A DNA stretch of 64,000 bases from Aquabacterium sp. (GTDB lineage Bacteria > Pseudomonadota > Gammaproteobacteria > Burkholderiales > Burkholderiaceae_C), in contig JAURXM010000131.1 of NCBI GenBank assembly GCA_030654395.1, positions 372,001 through 436,000 of the forward strand, written 5' to 3'. The translations under genes and the position numbers were made by a program. The stretch's first letter is position 1. Each line of letters opens with the position of its first letter. Positions 24,824 to 34,000 of this stretch are shown in pieces. A model generated the notes under the pieces. The model did not search any database. It had not been told where the DNA came from and saw nothing but the letters and a program-made list of their open reading frames with translations.

Positions 24824-27199
24824 ATGCCCGCAGCCCTGATCCCACAAGATGAAAATACCAGACTGGCAGTGCTGCGAGAGTTAGACCTGCTTGACAACAT
24901 TGGTGCGGGTGATCGCGAACTCAACAGGATCGTTGCCTTGGCTGCGGACGTGCTGGATATGCCGATCTGCTTGGTGTCCTTGGTCGGCGAAGACCAACTC
25001 CTGTTTGCTGCTCACCATGGCGTGGACCGCAAACATTGGCCGCGTGAATTGAGCTTTTGCAGCCACGTCGTGGCGGGCAAACGCATGATCCTGGCGCACG
25101 ATCTGAGACTCGATGAGCGCTTCAGCGACAACGAACTGGTGATGCGGCGCTTGCCGCCACTGCGGTTTTATGCAGGTGTACCCCTTGTGTTCAGCGACGA
25201 CCAAGTGGTGGGCACACTGTGCGTGATGGACCACCGCCCGCGCCCAGACTTTGATCACATCAAAGTCGAGCAACTACAACGCTTCAGCGAGATCGTGCAC
25301 GACCAGATCCGCCTGAGGCAAGCCCGCATGCAAGCGCAGCAAGAACATACTTTGTTCTCATCAGGTCCAGTGGGCGCTGTTGTGTGGGATCAAGGTGCCT
25401 TGACGCGACCTAGCTATCTATCTGACAATCTGCAAAACGTCATCGGAACCCGCTTAGCCAGTGAACTGCGCAACAACCAGCCTTACACCAGCATCGTCCA
25501 CCCCGATGATGCAGAAGCGGTACGCAGCAGCCTGAGCAGCCACCAGCAAGGCCCCTTGCCCTCGCTTGAGTTCAGCTACCGTCTGCGTCCATCTGCACGC
25601 GGTACGCGCTGGGTTCACCAAGTCAACAAGGCCGACTACAACCAAGCCGGCGACCTGCTGCGCGTGCGTGCCTACCTCTTTGACTTGACCCGGCAAAAGC
25701 AGTTGGAATCAGCCATTGAGGCCACCAAAGAGCGCCTGTATCTGGTGCTGGAGTCGGCTCGCATTGGCACATGGGATCTGAACTATCAAACGCAAGAGCG
25801 TGTGATCAATGCCCGCGCTGCAGCCATGCTGGGCTACCGCGATGACGAAGTCGATCACCACAACTTACTCTGGTTGGACATGGTCCACCCCCATGACCGG
25901 GTTCATGTGGACCGCGCTGTGGCCGCCTACCGTGCGCAGGCCTCCGATGTCGTCGCGATGGAATACCGCATGCGACACAAAAAGGGCCACTATGTGTGGC
26001 TACAGAGTTTTGGTCGCACGGTGGAGGTCGATGAACGAGGCCGCCCCAAGCGCATGGTCGGCACACTGATCGACATCAGCGAGAGCAAACGGCAAGAGTT
26101 TTTACGCAACCGCCAACGCCAACTGCTGGACTTACTCAACCAAGCACAAAGTGGTTTCTTGCTGAACCACAGCGTACAAGATGCGTGTGAATCGCTGTTC
26201 GAGCCTTTGCTCAAGCTCAGTGACAGCACCTTCGGCTTCATTGGCATCGTGCAACACACAGATGATGCTCAGCCGTATCTGAGCATCCCCACATCATCCA
26301 GCCCCGATGGCGAGCGCAGCCCCAAGGCAACGCATCTGAACGACTTGGACAACTTGTTTGGCAACGTCATCACGTCCAACAGAGTGGCGCTGAGCAACAA
26401 CTTGCTCACGCACCCCAGCGGCAAAGCGCCCCCCGCAGGTTATCCAGATTTGCGAAACTTCTTGGGTCTGCCCATCCGTTTTGACAATCGGGTACTGGGC
26501 ATGATTGGTTTGGGCAACCGACCGGAAGGGTTCGACGAGCAGATGGTGCAATTGCTCGAACCGCTCTTGGTGACCTTGGGCACCCTGTTTCACGCCAGGG
26601 ACCAAGAAACCGCCAGAGCCAATGCAGAAAAAGAGTTGCAACGCATGGCACGACGAGACGGTTTGACCGGCCTGTCTAACCGCCGTGATTTCTTTGATCA
26701 CGCTGAGTCAGCACTCATTCAAACGCGGCGATACAACACGCCCATGACGGTAGCCTTGCTCGACTTGGATCACTTCAAACACATCAACGACACCTATGGG
26801 CATGCCGCCGGAGATGCTGTGCTCATCGCTTTCGCAGACATCTTGCGCGAATCCCTGCGTGACACCGACACACCTGCACGTGTAGGCGGTGAAGAGTTCG
26901 CCGTGCTGCTGACCAACACCCCTTTGGTTGAATCGATGACGGCGCTGGAGCGCATTCGGCACAAACTGGATCAGACCCCCATCCTGTTTGGCGAACACGC
27001 CATCTATGCCACCGTCAGCATTGGCGCGGTGCAGTGGGATCATGCTCACGCGGACGTCGACGGCATGCTGGCCCACGCTGACTCGGCCATGTACACGGCC
27101 AAACGCTTGGGTCGCAACAGGGTGCAGCTCTACCACGTTGAGCTGCCAAGCACAGAGCCGAAAGAGGCACAATTGAAGGCTGCCAACGACTCAGCCTGA
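24824..27199 (+). CDS. GAF-PAS-PAS-GAF-GGDEF diguanylate cyclase
   Basis: The 791-residue cytoplasmic sensor probably makes cyclic di-GMP. Domains in order: GAF (about 10-160; NRIVALAADVLDMPICLVSLVGEDQ), two PAS/PAC units (about 180-290 and 300-425; VWLQSFGRTVEVDERGRPKRMVGTLIDIS), a second GAF (about 440-600) and a GGDEF domain (about 625-785). The active loop reads GGEEF (about 688-692). RDTD lies five residues before it, a complete inhibitory I-site. No EAL domain and no membrane helix are visible, so the signal is presumably intracellular. The ATG at 24824 has only weak GGAG further upstream. Four nt separate it from matB. Confidence 0.93.
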   Translation: MPAALIPQDENTRLAVLRELDLLDNIGAGDRELNRIVALAADVLDMPICLVSLVGEDQLLFAAHHGVDRKHWPRELSFCSHVVAGKRMILAHDLRLDERFSDNELVMRRLPPLRFYAGVPLVFSDDQVVGTLCVMDHRPRPDFDHIKVEQLQRFSEIVHDQIRLRQARMQAQQEHTLFSSGPVGAVVWDQGALTRPSYLSDNLQNVIGTRLASELRNNQPYTSIVHPDDAEAVRSSLSSHQQGPLPSLEFSYRLRPSARGTRWVHQVNKADYNQAGDLLRVRAYLFDLTRQKQLESAIEATKERLYLVLESARIGTWDLNYQTQERVINARAAAMLGYRDDEVDHHNLLWLDMVHPHDRVHVDRAVAAYRAQASDVVAMEYRMRHKKGHYVWLQSFGRTVEVDERGRPKRMVGTLIDISESKRQEFLRNRQRQLLDLLNQAQSGFLLNHSVQDACESLFEPLLKLSDSTFGFIGIVQHTDDAQPYLSIPTSSSPDGERSPKATHLNDLDNLFGNVITSNRVALSNNLLTHPSGKAPPAGYPDLRNFLGLPIRFDNRVLGMIGLGNRPEGFDEQMVQLLEPLLVTLGTLFHARDQETARANAEKELQRMARRDGLTGLSNRRDFFDHAESALIQTRRYNTPMTVALLDLDHFKHINDTYGHAAGDAVLIAFADILRESLRDTDTPARVGGEEFAVLLTNTPLVESMTALERIRHKLDQTPILFGEHAIYATVSIGAVQWDHAHADVDGMLAHADSAMYTAKRLGRNRVQLYHVELPSTEPKEAQLKAANDSA

Positions 27200-27203
27200 A
27201 GCC

Positions 27204-28733
27204 ATGAACCTGTTCACCGCCTTGCGAGCGGCTTGGCCTGCCACCCTAGACGACAACGCCATCCTCACTGAATCCGGTGCCGCCTATACATGGCGCGATC
27301 TAGACCGTGCCACGGCCATGCTGGCCAACTTACTAGGTAGCCTCGACCTGATCGGGGTGGATGGCCGTCCACCCGTTGTGGCCGCTCACGTAGACAAGTC
27401 TGTCGAGGCACTGCTGCTGTACCTGGCCACATTGCGTGCAGGCTGTGTGTTCTTGCCTTTGAACCCAGCCTACCGCCCCGGCGAGCTTGCGTACTTTGTC
27501 AACGATGCCCGACCCTCTGTGCTGGTATGCCGTCCCGCTGACGCAGATTGGGTGATCCCACTGGCCGCACAAGGCCAAGTCGCACACCTGTTCACACTGG
27601 GCGATGACCGCACGGGCAGCCTGCTCGTGCATGCGGCCAAGCAGTCCGAAACGCATGCGATAGCTGTCGTCCCAGACGATGCCTTGGCCGCCATTCTGTA
27701 CACATCAGGCACCACAGGCCGCAGCAAAGGCGCACTGCTGACACATGGCAACTTGCTGAGCAATGCCCGCACCTTGTTGCGGCATTGGGACTGGCGCCAT
27801 GACGATTGCTTGGTGCACGCCCTGCCGATCTTCCATATCCATGGCCTGTTTGTGGCCTGCCACCTTGCCCTGCTGTCAGGTACACCCTTGCGTTGGCTCA
27901 ATCGGTTTGACGCCAAGGCCGTACTGCGTCAAATTGACGATACGCAAATGCCTCAGGCCAGCGTCTTCATGGGGGTGCCCACCATGTATGGTCGACTGCA
28001 ACAAGAGCCTGCCTTGACGCATGCGGCTACCGCCCACATGCGCCTGTTTGTCAGTGGCTCCGCACCGCTCTTAACGACGGCCTTTGACGCCTTCGTTGAG
28101 CGCACAGGACACACCATCTTAGAGCGCTACGGCATGAGCGAGACCGGCATGCTGTGCTCTAACCCCTGCCGCGCCACAGAAGGCGCACGTGTCCCTGGCA
28201 GCGTGGGCCGCCCCTTACCCGGCGTGCACACACGCATCGTCGAGGGTCAGATCGAAGTCAACGGCCCCAACGTGTTCATCGGCTACTTGGGCATGCCCGA
28301 CAAGACGGCAGAGGCCTTCACACCCGATGGCTGGTTTCGCACTGGCGACATGGGCCGCTTTGACGAACAAGGCTACCTGCACCTGATTGGCCGCGCCAAA
28401 GACCTGATCATCACAGGCGGCTTCAATGTTTACCCAGCAGAAATTGAAAGCCTCATTGACAAGCTGGATGGCGTTGTGGAGTCGGCCGTGATCGGCGTGC
28501 CTCATGCTGACTTTGGCGAGGCCGTGGTAGGGGTGATCGTGCCGAAAAAGGGACAAGCCCCGACAGAGGCGGCCATCATCGAGGCGCTCAAAGCGCAGAT
28601 CGCCAGCTTCAAAGTCCCCAAACGGGTATTTGCTGTGGCAGAGTTACCGCGCAACGCCATGGGCAAGGTACAAAAAAACCTGCTGCGAGACGCCTATCAA
28701 GAGACATTCCAGTCAACCCCAAACGAGGACTAA
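27204..28733 (+). CDS. matB: Malonyl-CoA synthetase
   Basis: The 509-residue ANL ligase resembles MatB, which makes malonyl-CoA from malonate, ATP and CoA. It has the P-loop ILYTSGTTGRSKGALLTH (about 163-180), HALPIFHIHGLFVA, the A5 motif ERYGMSETGM, FRTGDMGRFDEQGYLHLIGRAKDLIITGGFNVYPAEIE, and the catalytic Lys in NAMGKVQKNLLR (about 486). These match MatB better than fatty acyl ligases, especially the HIHGLF and YGMSETGM segments. It starts 4 nt after the GGDEF gene and ends 3 nt before the class II aldolase-like gene. No malonate transporter or decarboxylase is adjacent; methylmalonate could also be a substrate. Confidence 0.87.
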   Translation: MNLFTALRAAWPATLDDNAILTESGAAYTWRDLDRATAMLANLLGSLDLIGVDGRPPVVAAHVDKSVEALLLYLATLRAGCVFLPLNPAYRPGELAYFVNDARPSVLVCRPADADWVIPLAAQGQVAHLFTLGDDRTGSLLVHAAKQSETHAIAVVPDDALAAILYTSGTTGRSKGALLTHGNLLSNARTLLRHWDWRHDDCLVHALPIFHIHGLFVACHLALLSGTPLRWLNRFDAKAVLRQIDDTQMPQASVFMGVPTMYGRLQQEPALTHAATAHMRLFVSGSAPLLTTAFDAFVERTGHTILERYGMSETGMLCSNPCRATEGARVPGSVGRPLPGVHTRIVEGQIEVNGPNVFIGYLGMPDKTAEAFTPDGWFRTGDMGRFDEQGYLHLIGRAKDLIITGGFNVYPAEIESLIDKLDGVVESAVIGVPHADFGEAVVGVIVPKKGQAPTEAAIIEALKAQIASFKVPKRVFAVAELPRNAMGKVQKNLLRDAYQETFQSTPNED

Positions 28734-28736
28734 GCC

Positions 28737-29495
28737 ATGCACATCCCATCCCTCAAGGACACGGTCAGCCCCGAAGAATGGCAGCTGCGTGTAGACCTCG
28801 CTGCGGCCTATCGGCTGGTTGCACTGTATGGCTGGAGCGACCTCGTCTTCACCCACATCTCGGCGCGCATCCCCGGCCCAGAGCACCACTTCCTCATCAA
28901 CCCCTACGGGATGATGTTCGACGAGATCACAGCGTCCAGCTTGGTCAAAATCGACCAACACTGCAACAAACTCAGCGAGTCCCCCTTCCCAGTCAACCCG
29001 GCGGGTTTCACCATCCACAGTGCCGTACACGCCGTGCGTGAAGATGCCGGGTGCGTGATGCACACCCACACGCGCGCTGGCGTAGGCGTATCCGCACAAA
29101 AGGCGGGCGTGCTGCCCATCTCGCAGCAAAGCACCTTTGTATTGTCCTCTTTGGCGTATCACGACTATGAAGGCGTGGCCTTTCGTGAGGATGAGAAACC
29201 CCGCCTGCAAGCCGATCTGGGCGAGAGCAACTTCCTGATGTTGCGCAACCATGGCTTGCTCACCGTGGGACGCAGCATCGCCGACGCCTTCTTGCACATG
29301 TATGTGTTTGAAAGCACCTGCCAAATTCAGTTAGCGGCGCAATCTGGTGGCGCTGACTTGACCGAGGTCAACCCTTTGATCGTCCAAGGCGTCGCTCACG
29401 CCATGAAGGTGCAAACTGGCGGAATGGGTGGTGCTTTTATGTGGCCCGCCCTGATTCGCAAACTCGAACGCACAGACCCTGGCTACAAGACATGA
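28737..29495 (+). CDS. Class II aldolase/adducin family protein
   Basis: The 252-residue protein has the zinc-binding and substrate motifs of the class II aldolase/adducin head. The N-terminal LVALYGWSDLVFTHISARIPG corresponds to the phosphate/substrate loop. The first metal His pair is in VMHTHTRAGVGVSA, and a later His is in LMLRNHGLLTVG. Proteins of this subgroup are often found beside fatty-acid or aromatic degradation genes, with no assigned reaction. It is third in a tightly packed group after matB and shares ATGA with the next gene. Fuculose-phosphate-type aldolase activity is only a possibility. Confidence 0.88.
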   Translation: MHIPSLKDTVSPEEWQLRVDLAAAYRLVALYGWSDLVFTHISARIPGPEHHFLINPYGMMFDEITASSLVKIDQHCNKLSESPFPVNPAGFTIHSAVHAVREDAGCVMHTHTRAGVGVSAQKAGVLPISQQSTFVLSSLAYHDYEGVAFREDEKPRLQADLGESNFLMLRNHGLLTVGRSIADAFLHMYVFESTCQIQLAAQSGGADLTEVNPLIVQGVAHAMKVQTGGMGGAFMWPALIRKLERTDPGYKT

Positions 29496-30193
29496 ACAAA
29501 GTATGGATCGTGGGAGGCGCTGTGGTGGTCTCCTTGGGCTTGGGCGCATTGATCGGCGGTGAGCACACCACTTTAAAGCCCGATGCTCAAACCACACGCG
29601 AGGTAGCCGCATCGGGCCTGCCTTGGCTCATCGAGGTACTGCCTGGTGGCGGCAGTCAAGTCATGGGGCTGACCTTGGCAGACGCACCGCGCGGCAGCAC
29701 CTTGGCCGATGCGCAACAGCGCTGGGGTCAAGACATGCAAATCGCCATCATCGCCGCACCGGGAGAGGACGGCACGCTTGAGGCCTTTGTCGACAACGCA
29801 CAAGCTGGGTTCATCAACGGCAAGATCGTGCTCACGGCACATCTGCCATCAAGTGATGTCAAGGCCATGCGAGCGCGCGCGATCAAGTCCGACTTCATGG
29901 AGAGCACCACGCGCAAGTACACACTGGCTGCGGCTGATCTGCCTCTTGTGTTGAAAGCCCGCATCACAGCCATGAGCTTCATCCCTCAGGCCAACTTGGA
30001 TGCAACCACCATCACAGCCCGTTTTGGTGAGCCTGCCCAGCGTGTGCGCATCAATGAGCACCTAGAACACTTCCTGTACCCCGACAAGGGGCTGGACATC
30101 GCACTGAACACCGAAGGCAAAGAGCTGCTTCAGTACGTTGCCCCGTCTCAGTTTGAGCGCCTGCGTGCGCCGCTTAAATCTGTCCAGCCTTGA
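29492..30193 (+). CDS. Membrane-anchored conserved protein of unknown function
   Basis: The 233-residue protein has one N-terminal hydrophobic segment (about 4-22) followed by a soluble domain that should face the periplasm. I do not recognise its family. Visible features are the SGLPWLIEVLPGGGSQVMGLTLADAPRGSTLADAQQRWG opening and a late TARFGEPAQRV...YPDKGLDIALNTEGKELLQYV stretch, which looks like a small alpha/beta SmpA/OmlA-like fold (GEP..R..) but is not certain. It starts inside the last codon of the aldolase gene. Its 3' end overlaps the convergent acyltransferase gene by 20 nt. Confidence 0.75.
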   Translation: MNKVWIVGGAVVVSLGLGALIGGEHTTLKPDAQTTREVAASGLPWLIEVLPGGGSQVMGLTLADAPRGSTLADAQQRWGQDMQIAIIAAPGEDGTLEAFVDNAQAGFINGKIVLTAHLPSSDVKAMRARAIKSDFMESTTRKYTLAAADLPLVLKARITAMSFIPQANLDATTITARFGEPAQRVRINEHLEHFLYPDKGLDIALNTEGKELLQYVAPSQFERLRAPLKSVQP

Positions 30194-31061
30194 ACTGTGC
30201 CATCAGCTGATCAATGTCAGCATCTTTGGCTTGCCAAATCTCGTTGACCCACGTTTGCAAGAGCGCGCGACGCGGGGTCTCACCTTTCTCATCAGCCAAC
30301 AGATGCTTGGGGATCGGCACTTGGCGCACGGAGACGATCACATCGTCGATCTGCCCGGTCAGCAAGTCGATGAACGTGGGCACACCATGCGGGTACACGA
30401 TGGTGACGTCAAGCAAGGCGTCAAACAACTCGCCCATGGTGTCGAGCGCCACACCCACGCCACCCGTCTTAGGTTTCAGCAGGTGCTTGTAGCTTGATTT
30501 TTGCGCCAGCGCCTTGGCAGGTGTAAACCGGGTGCCCTCCATGAAGCTGATCACCGATGTGGGGATGAATCGGTACTTCTCACAGGCCTTGCGCGCGGTC
30601 TCCAGATCCTTCGCCGCGCTGGCGCCGCCCTTGCGCGCCATGAAGGGAAAGTCCAACGCCCACCAAACCAAGCCCATGATGGGCACGTAAATCAACTCTT
30701 GCTTGATGAAAAACTTCAAGAAGGGGATGCGGTAGTTGAACACCTTTTGCAGCACCAAAATATCCACCCAGCTTTGGTGGTTGCTGCTGACCAGGTACCA
30801 GCCTTTGGCGTTGAAGCCCTCGAAACCCTTCAAATGCCAGCGTGTGCGGCTGACCCCAGCCATCCACAAGCCGTTGATCGCCACCCAAATGCTGGCCAAA
30901 CCATTCAGCACGAAATCGATGACCACGCGTGCAGGTTTAAAAGGCAGCATCACCTTGATCAAAATAATGGGGATCAGGATGGAGAAAATAACCAAGGTAC
31001 TGGTAAGCAAAGCCGTACAAGCGAAAAGCCCCTTGATGGCAGACGAAATCCGTTGAAACAT
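30174..31061 (-). CDS. Lysophospholipid acyltransferase (PlsC/YihG-like)
   Basis: The 295-residue membrane enzyme has an N-terminal helix (about 10-38) and the LPLAT core. The catalytic HX4D motif is NHQSWVD (near 95), and the EGTR-type acceptor motif reads FMEGTRFT (near 175). The PFMARKG and KTGGVGVALDTMG segments match the YihG branch of the AGPAT family. These enzymes transfer an acyl chain to lysophosphatidic acid or other lysophospholipids. The start at 31061 is chosen because the hydrophobic anchor begins there. It diverges from the ABC exporter gene across 99 nt, suggesting a lipid-related pair. Confidence 0.9.
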   Translation of the reverse strand: MFQRISSAIKGLFACTALLTSTLVIFSILIPIILIKVMLPFKPARVVIDFVLNGLASIWVAINGLWMAGVSRTRWHLKGFEGFNAKGWYLVSSNHQSWVDILVLQKVFNYRIPFLKFFIKQELIYVPIMGLVWWALDFPFMARKGGASAAKDLETARKACEKYRFIPTSVISFMEGTRFTPAKALAQKSSYKHLLKPKTGGVGVALDTMGELFDALLDVTIVYPHGVPTFIDLLTGQIDDVIVSVRQVPIPKHLLADEKGETPRRALLQTWVNEIWQAKDADIDQLMAQFKAGQI

Positions 31062-31160
31062 GACGCTAAGTGGGGCGTGAAACCCCGAATGACCACGACG
31101 GTGGGGATTATGTGCACAGATGTGCATAAACTGGCTGTTTGATGATGCAGTTTGTCCTTG

Positions 31161-33008
31161 ATGGAGCCCCCCGCCGTGCTGCGCTGGTTTGAGAACCTGA
31201 TCGACCCCTACCCTGAAACACCCGCAGAGGTGCCACCAACTGGCTTATTTGCCTTCATCTGGGCAGGCACCCAAGGCTTGCGGCGCTACATGTTGGGCAT
31301 GACGGTATTAACCGCCTCCATCGGTGCCTTCGAAGCCTTGCTGTTCAACATGCTCGGCCAAATCGTCGACTGGCTCAGCAAAGTGCCGCCATCGCAGTTG
31401 TGGACGCATTCACGCGACAAACTGTTCTTGCTGGCGTTCATCGTCTTGGCCAGCCCCACTGCTGTGCTGTTGCAAACCTTGCTCAAGCACCAAGCTTTGG
31501 CGGGCAATTTCCCTATGCGCTTGCGCTGGAACTTCCACCGCCTCATGCTGGGTCAAAGCATGGATTTTTACCAAGATGAGTTCGCAGGGCGCGTGGCCGC
31601 CAAGGTCATGCAAACGGCACTGGCTGTGCGTGACACCTGCTTCATCGTGGCCGACATCTTGGTCTTCGTGACCATCTACTTCATCACCATGACAGCCGTA
31701 GTGGGCAGCTTTGATTTGTGGCTGATCACGCCGTTCTTGGGTTGGCTCACGCTGTATCTGTGCTCGGTGATATTTTTCGTGCCACGCTTGAGTCGCAAGG
31801 CCAAGTCGCAAGCCGATGCACGCTCGCTGATGACGGGGCGCATCACCGATGCCTACACCAACATCGCCACGGTCAAATTGTTCTCACACGGCAACCGAGA
31901 GAGCACCTACGTGCGATCAGCCATGAAAGACTTCATGCAGACGGTGCACGGCCAGATGCGCTTGGTCAGCGGCTTCGAGACGGTCAACCACACCCTGAGC
32001 ATGCTTCTGATCCTCTCCACGGCGGGCTTGTCGCTCTGGCTGTGGACCCAAGGGCAGATCGGCATCGGTGCCGTCGCTGCGGCCACAGCAATGGCCCTGC
32101 GGCTCAATGGCATCTCACACTGGATGATGTGGGAGGTGGCCATGCTGTTCGAGCACATTGGCACTGTGCAAGACGGCATCAACACCCTGTCCCGCCGACA
32201 CAAGGTTGTGGATCAAGCGGATGCGCAAGTCTTGACGGTGCAACGCGGTGACATCCAATTTCAGGATGTCAGCTTTGCCTATGGCGGCGAGCGCCCTGTC
32301 ATCTCGCACCTCGACCTGCACATCAAAGCAGGTGAAAAAATCGGTTTAGTCGGGCGATCAGGGGCTGGTAAATCCACCATCGTCAATTTGCTGCTGCGCT
32401 TTCACGATGTCGAGCAAGGCCGCATCCTCATTGATGGACAAGACATCAGCCATGTCACGCAAGACAGCTTACGCGCACAGGTTGGCATGGTCACGCAAGA
32501 CACCTCTTTGCTGCACAGATCGGTTCGCGACAACATCCTGTATGGCAAACCACAGGCCTGCGACGCCGACATGATCAAGGCGGCGACCAAAGCCGAGGCG
32601 CATGACTTCATCCAAACCTTGAGCGACCCCAAAGGCCACGTGGCTTACGACGCCCATGTGGGCGAGCGCGGCGTGAAGCTCTCTGGTGGGCAGCGCCAAC
32701 GCATTGCCATTGCCCGCGTGATGCTCAAAGACGCGCCCATCTTGCTGCTGGACGAAGCCACCAGTGCGCTCGACTCTGAAGTCGAAGCCGCCATACAGGC
32801 GAGCCTGTACCGCCTCATGCAAGGCAAAACCGTCGTGGCCATTGCCCACCGCTTATCGACCATTGCCGCTATGGACCGTTTGATCGTGCTGGACAACGGC
32901 CGCATCGTGGAAGAAGGCGACCATGCCGCCTTGCTGGCCAAGGGCGGCTTGTATGCGCGCTTGTGGGCCCACCAAAGCGGTGGTTTTTTGGGTGAAGAAG
33001 CAGACTAA
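31161..33008 (+). CDS. ABC exporter, fused permease and ATPase
   Basis: The 615-residue half-transporter has about six hydrophobic segments in the first 330 residues and one ABC domain after about 365. Walker A is GLVGRSGAGKSTI (about 396), the signature is LSGGQRQRIAIARV (about 506), Walker B is ILLLDEATSALD, and the switch His is in IAHRLSTIAAMD. A homodimer would export lipids, drugs or peptides (MsbA/type-1 exporter class). ATG at 31161 is chosen; a TTG three codons upstream is also possible, and neither has a clear Shine-Dalgarno. It ends with a 4-nt overlap into the convergent HxlR gene. Substrate unknown. Confidence 0.93.
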   Translation: MEPPAVLRWFENLIDPYPETPAEVPPTGLFAFIWAGTQGLRRYMLGMTVLTASIGAFEALLFNMLGQIVDWLSKVPPSQLWTHSRDKLFLLAFIVLASPTAVLLQTLLKHQALAGNFPMRLRWNFHRLMLGQSMDFYQDEFAGRVAAKVMQTALAVRDTCFIVADILVFVTIYFITMTAVVGSFDLWLITPFLGWLTLYLCSVIFFVPRLSRKAKSQADARSLMTGRITDAYTNIATVKLFSHGNRESTYVRSAMKDFMQTVHGQMRLVSGFETVNHTLSMLLILSTAGLSLWLWTQGQIGIGAVAAATAMALRLNGISHWMMWEVAMLFEHIGTVQDGINTLSRRHKVVDQADAQVLTVQRGDIQFQDVSFAYGGERPVISHLDLHIKAGEKIGLVGRSGAGKSTIVNLLLRFHDVEQGRILIDGQDISHVTQDSLRAQVGMVTQDTSLLHRSVRDNILYGKPQACDADMIKAATKAEAHDFIQTLSDPKGHVAYDAHVGERGVKLSGGQRQRIAIARVMLKDAPILLLDEATSALDSEVEAAIQASLYRLMQGKTVVAIAHRLSTIAAMDRLIVLDNGRIVEEGDHAALLAKGGLYARLWAHQSGGFLGEEAD

Positions 33009-33454
33009 ATGCCCGGCCCCGGCTCCACCTGCATGTGGCGCGGATCAATGCGCTCTCCGCATTCTGAGCACACCAACTGAGGATGCGTGTGCTTGCCACA
33101 GTTCATGTGTTTAAAGAGCAAGGGCGCACCACGCCCCTCATCCATCCAACGGTCACCCCACATGGCCAGCGTGGAGATGACACTGTAGAGATCACGCCCT
33201 TTTTCAGTCAGACGGTACTCAAACCGAGGCGGACGAGCTTGGTAGGGCACCTTGTCAAAAATACCGAACTCAACCAAACGTGCCAAACGTGACGCCAACA
33301 CATGGCGGGTCACGCCCAGGCTGGCGTAGAAATCGTCAAAGCGCCGCACACCCAAGAAGGCGTTGCGCAAAACGAGCAGCGTCCAGCGGTCACCCACCAC
33401 CGACAAGGTGCGCGCGACCGAGCAATTGACCTCACCAACCTCGCTCCACTTCAT
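33005..33454 (-). CDS. HxlR family transcriptional regulator
   Basis: This 149-residue MarR-like winged-helix regulator has the HxlR core: CSVARTLSVVGDRWTLLVLRNAFLGVRRFDDFYASLGVTRHVLASRLARLVEFGIF, then the wing FEYRLTEKGRDLYSVI. A conserved Cys (Cys11) near the N-terminus could be the redox or electrophile sensor known from HypR and YodB. The C-terminal tail adds HMNCGKHTHPQLVCSECGERI, a short Cys/His-rich ribbon that may bind zinc. It is divergent from the PaaI-thioesterase operon, with two matching operator-like palindromes in the 105-nt gap. It probably represses that operon and itself. Confidence 0.92.
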   Translation of the reverse strand: MKWSEVGEVNCSVARTLSVVGDRWTLLVLRNAFLGVRRFDDFYASLGVTRHVLASRLARLVEFGIFDKVPYQARPPRFEYRLTEKGRDLYSVISTLAMWGDRWMDEGRGAPLLFKHMNCGKHTHPQLVCSECGERIDPRHMQVEPGPGI

Positions 33455-33493
33455 GGTGATCCTTTGACGTTGAGCTGCCAGTTTACTTGACAA

Positions 33494-33508
33494 GTTCCAA
33501 ATCAGAAC
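33494..33508. promoter_or_regulatory. HxlR-type operator copy 1 (GTTC-N7-GAAC)
   Basis: gttccaaatcagaac has 4-nt perfect arms 7 nt apart. The known YodB/HxlR-type sites use the same N7 layout (TACT-N7-AGTA). It lies 40 nt upstream of the HxlR start and 52 nt before the thioesterase ATG. Confidence 0.65.
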
Positions 33509-33517
33509 CAATAATCA

Positions 33518-33532
33518 GTTCCAATTTAGAAC
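33518..33532. promoter_or_regulatory. HxlR-type operator copy 2 (GTTC-N7-GAAC)
   Basis: gttccaatttagaac repeats the first site with the same arms and spacing, exactly 24 nt further on. Having two copies in the divergent gap argues for a cooperative dimer site rather than chance. Confidence 0.65.
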
Positions 33533-33559
33533 CTACAACTTCATTGCGAGACATACACC

Positions 33560-34000
33560 ATGAACCCATTTGCCATGACCGGTCTTGAATTGCTGCAAGC
33601 CATGCACGACGGCCACCTGCCCAAAGCATCCATCAGCGAGACCATGCCCATGCAAGGCACAGCCTTAGAGGCTGGGATGATTCGCATGACAGTGCGCGCC
33701 GATGGCCGCCACCTCAACCCACTGGGCGGCGTGCATGGCGGGTTCGCTGCAACTGTGCTTGATTCTGTGACCGGCTGCGCGGTGCACACGATGCTGGAAG
33801 CCGGCGTGGGCTATGGCACCGTCGACCTGAACATCAAGATGCTGCGCCCCATCCCACCCAATGTGGATTTGATTGCCGAAGGCCGTGTGATCCATGTATC
33901 CAAATCGCTGGGCGTGGCTGAGGGCACAATCAAGTCCCCGGATGGCAAGCTTTATGCGCACGCCACCTGCACCTGCTTTATCAAAAGGATACCGACATGA
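33560..34000 (+). CDS. PaaI family hotdog thioesterase
   Basis: The 146-residue protein has the hotdog fold of the PaaI/YdiI family: NPLGGVHGGFAATVLDSVTGCAVHTML with the catalytic region HGG...D, then TVDLNIKMLRPIPP and GRVIHVSKSLGVAEGTIKSPDGKLYAHATCTC. It hydrolyses an acyl-CoA or aryl-CoA ester, possibly a damaged or toxic thioester. It is preceded by the two HxlR-type palindromes and shares ATGA with the following small membrane protein gene, so both are one operon. Substrate unknown. Confidence 0.9.
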   Translation: MNPFAMTGLELLQAMHDGHLPKASISETMPMQGTALEAGMIRMTVRADGRHLNPLGGVHGGFAATVLDSVTGCAVHTMLEAGVGYGTVDLNIKMLRPIPPNVDLIAEGRVIHVSKSLGVAEGTIKSPDGKLYAHATCTCFIKRIPT

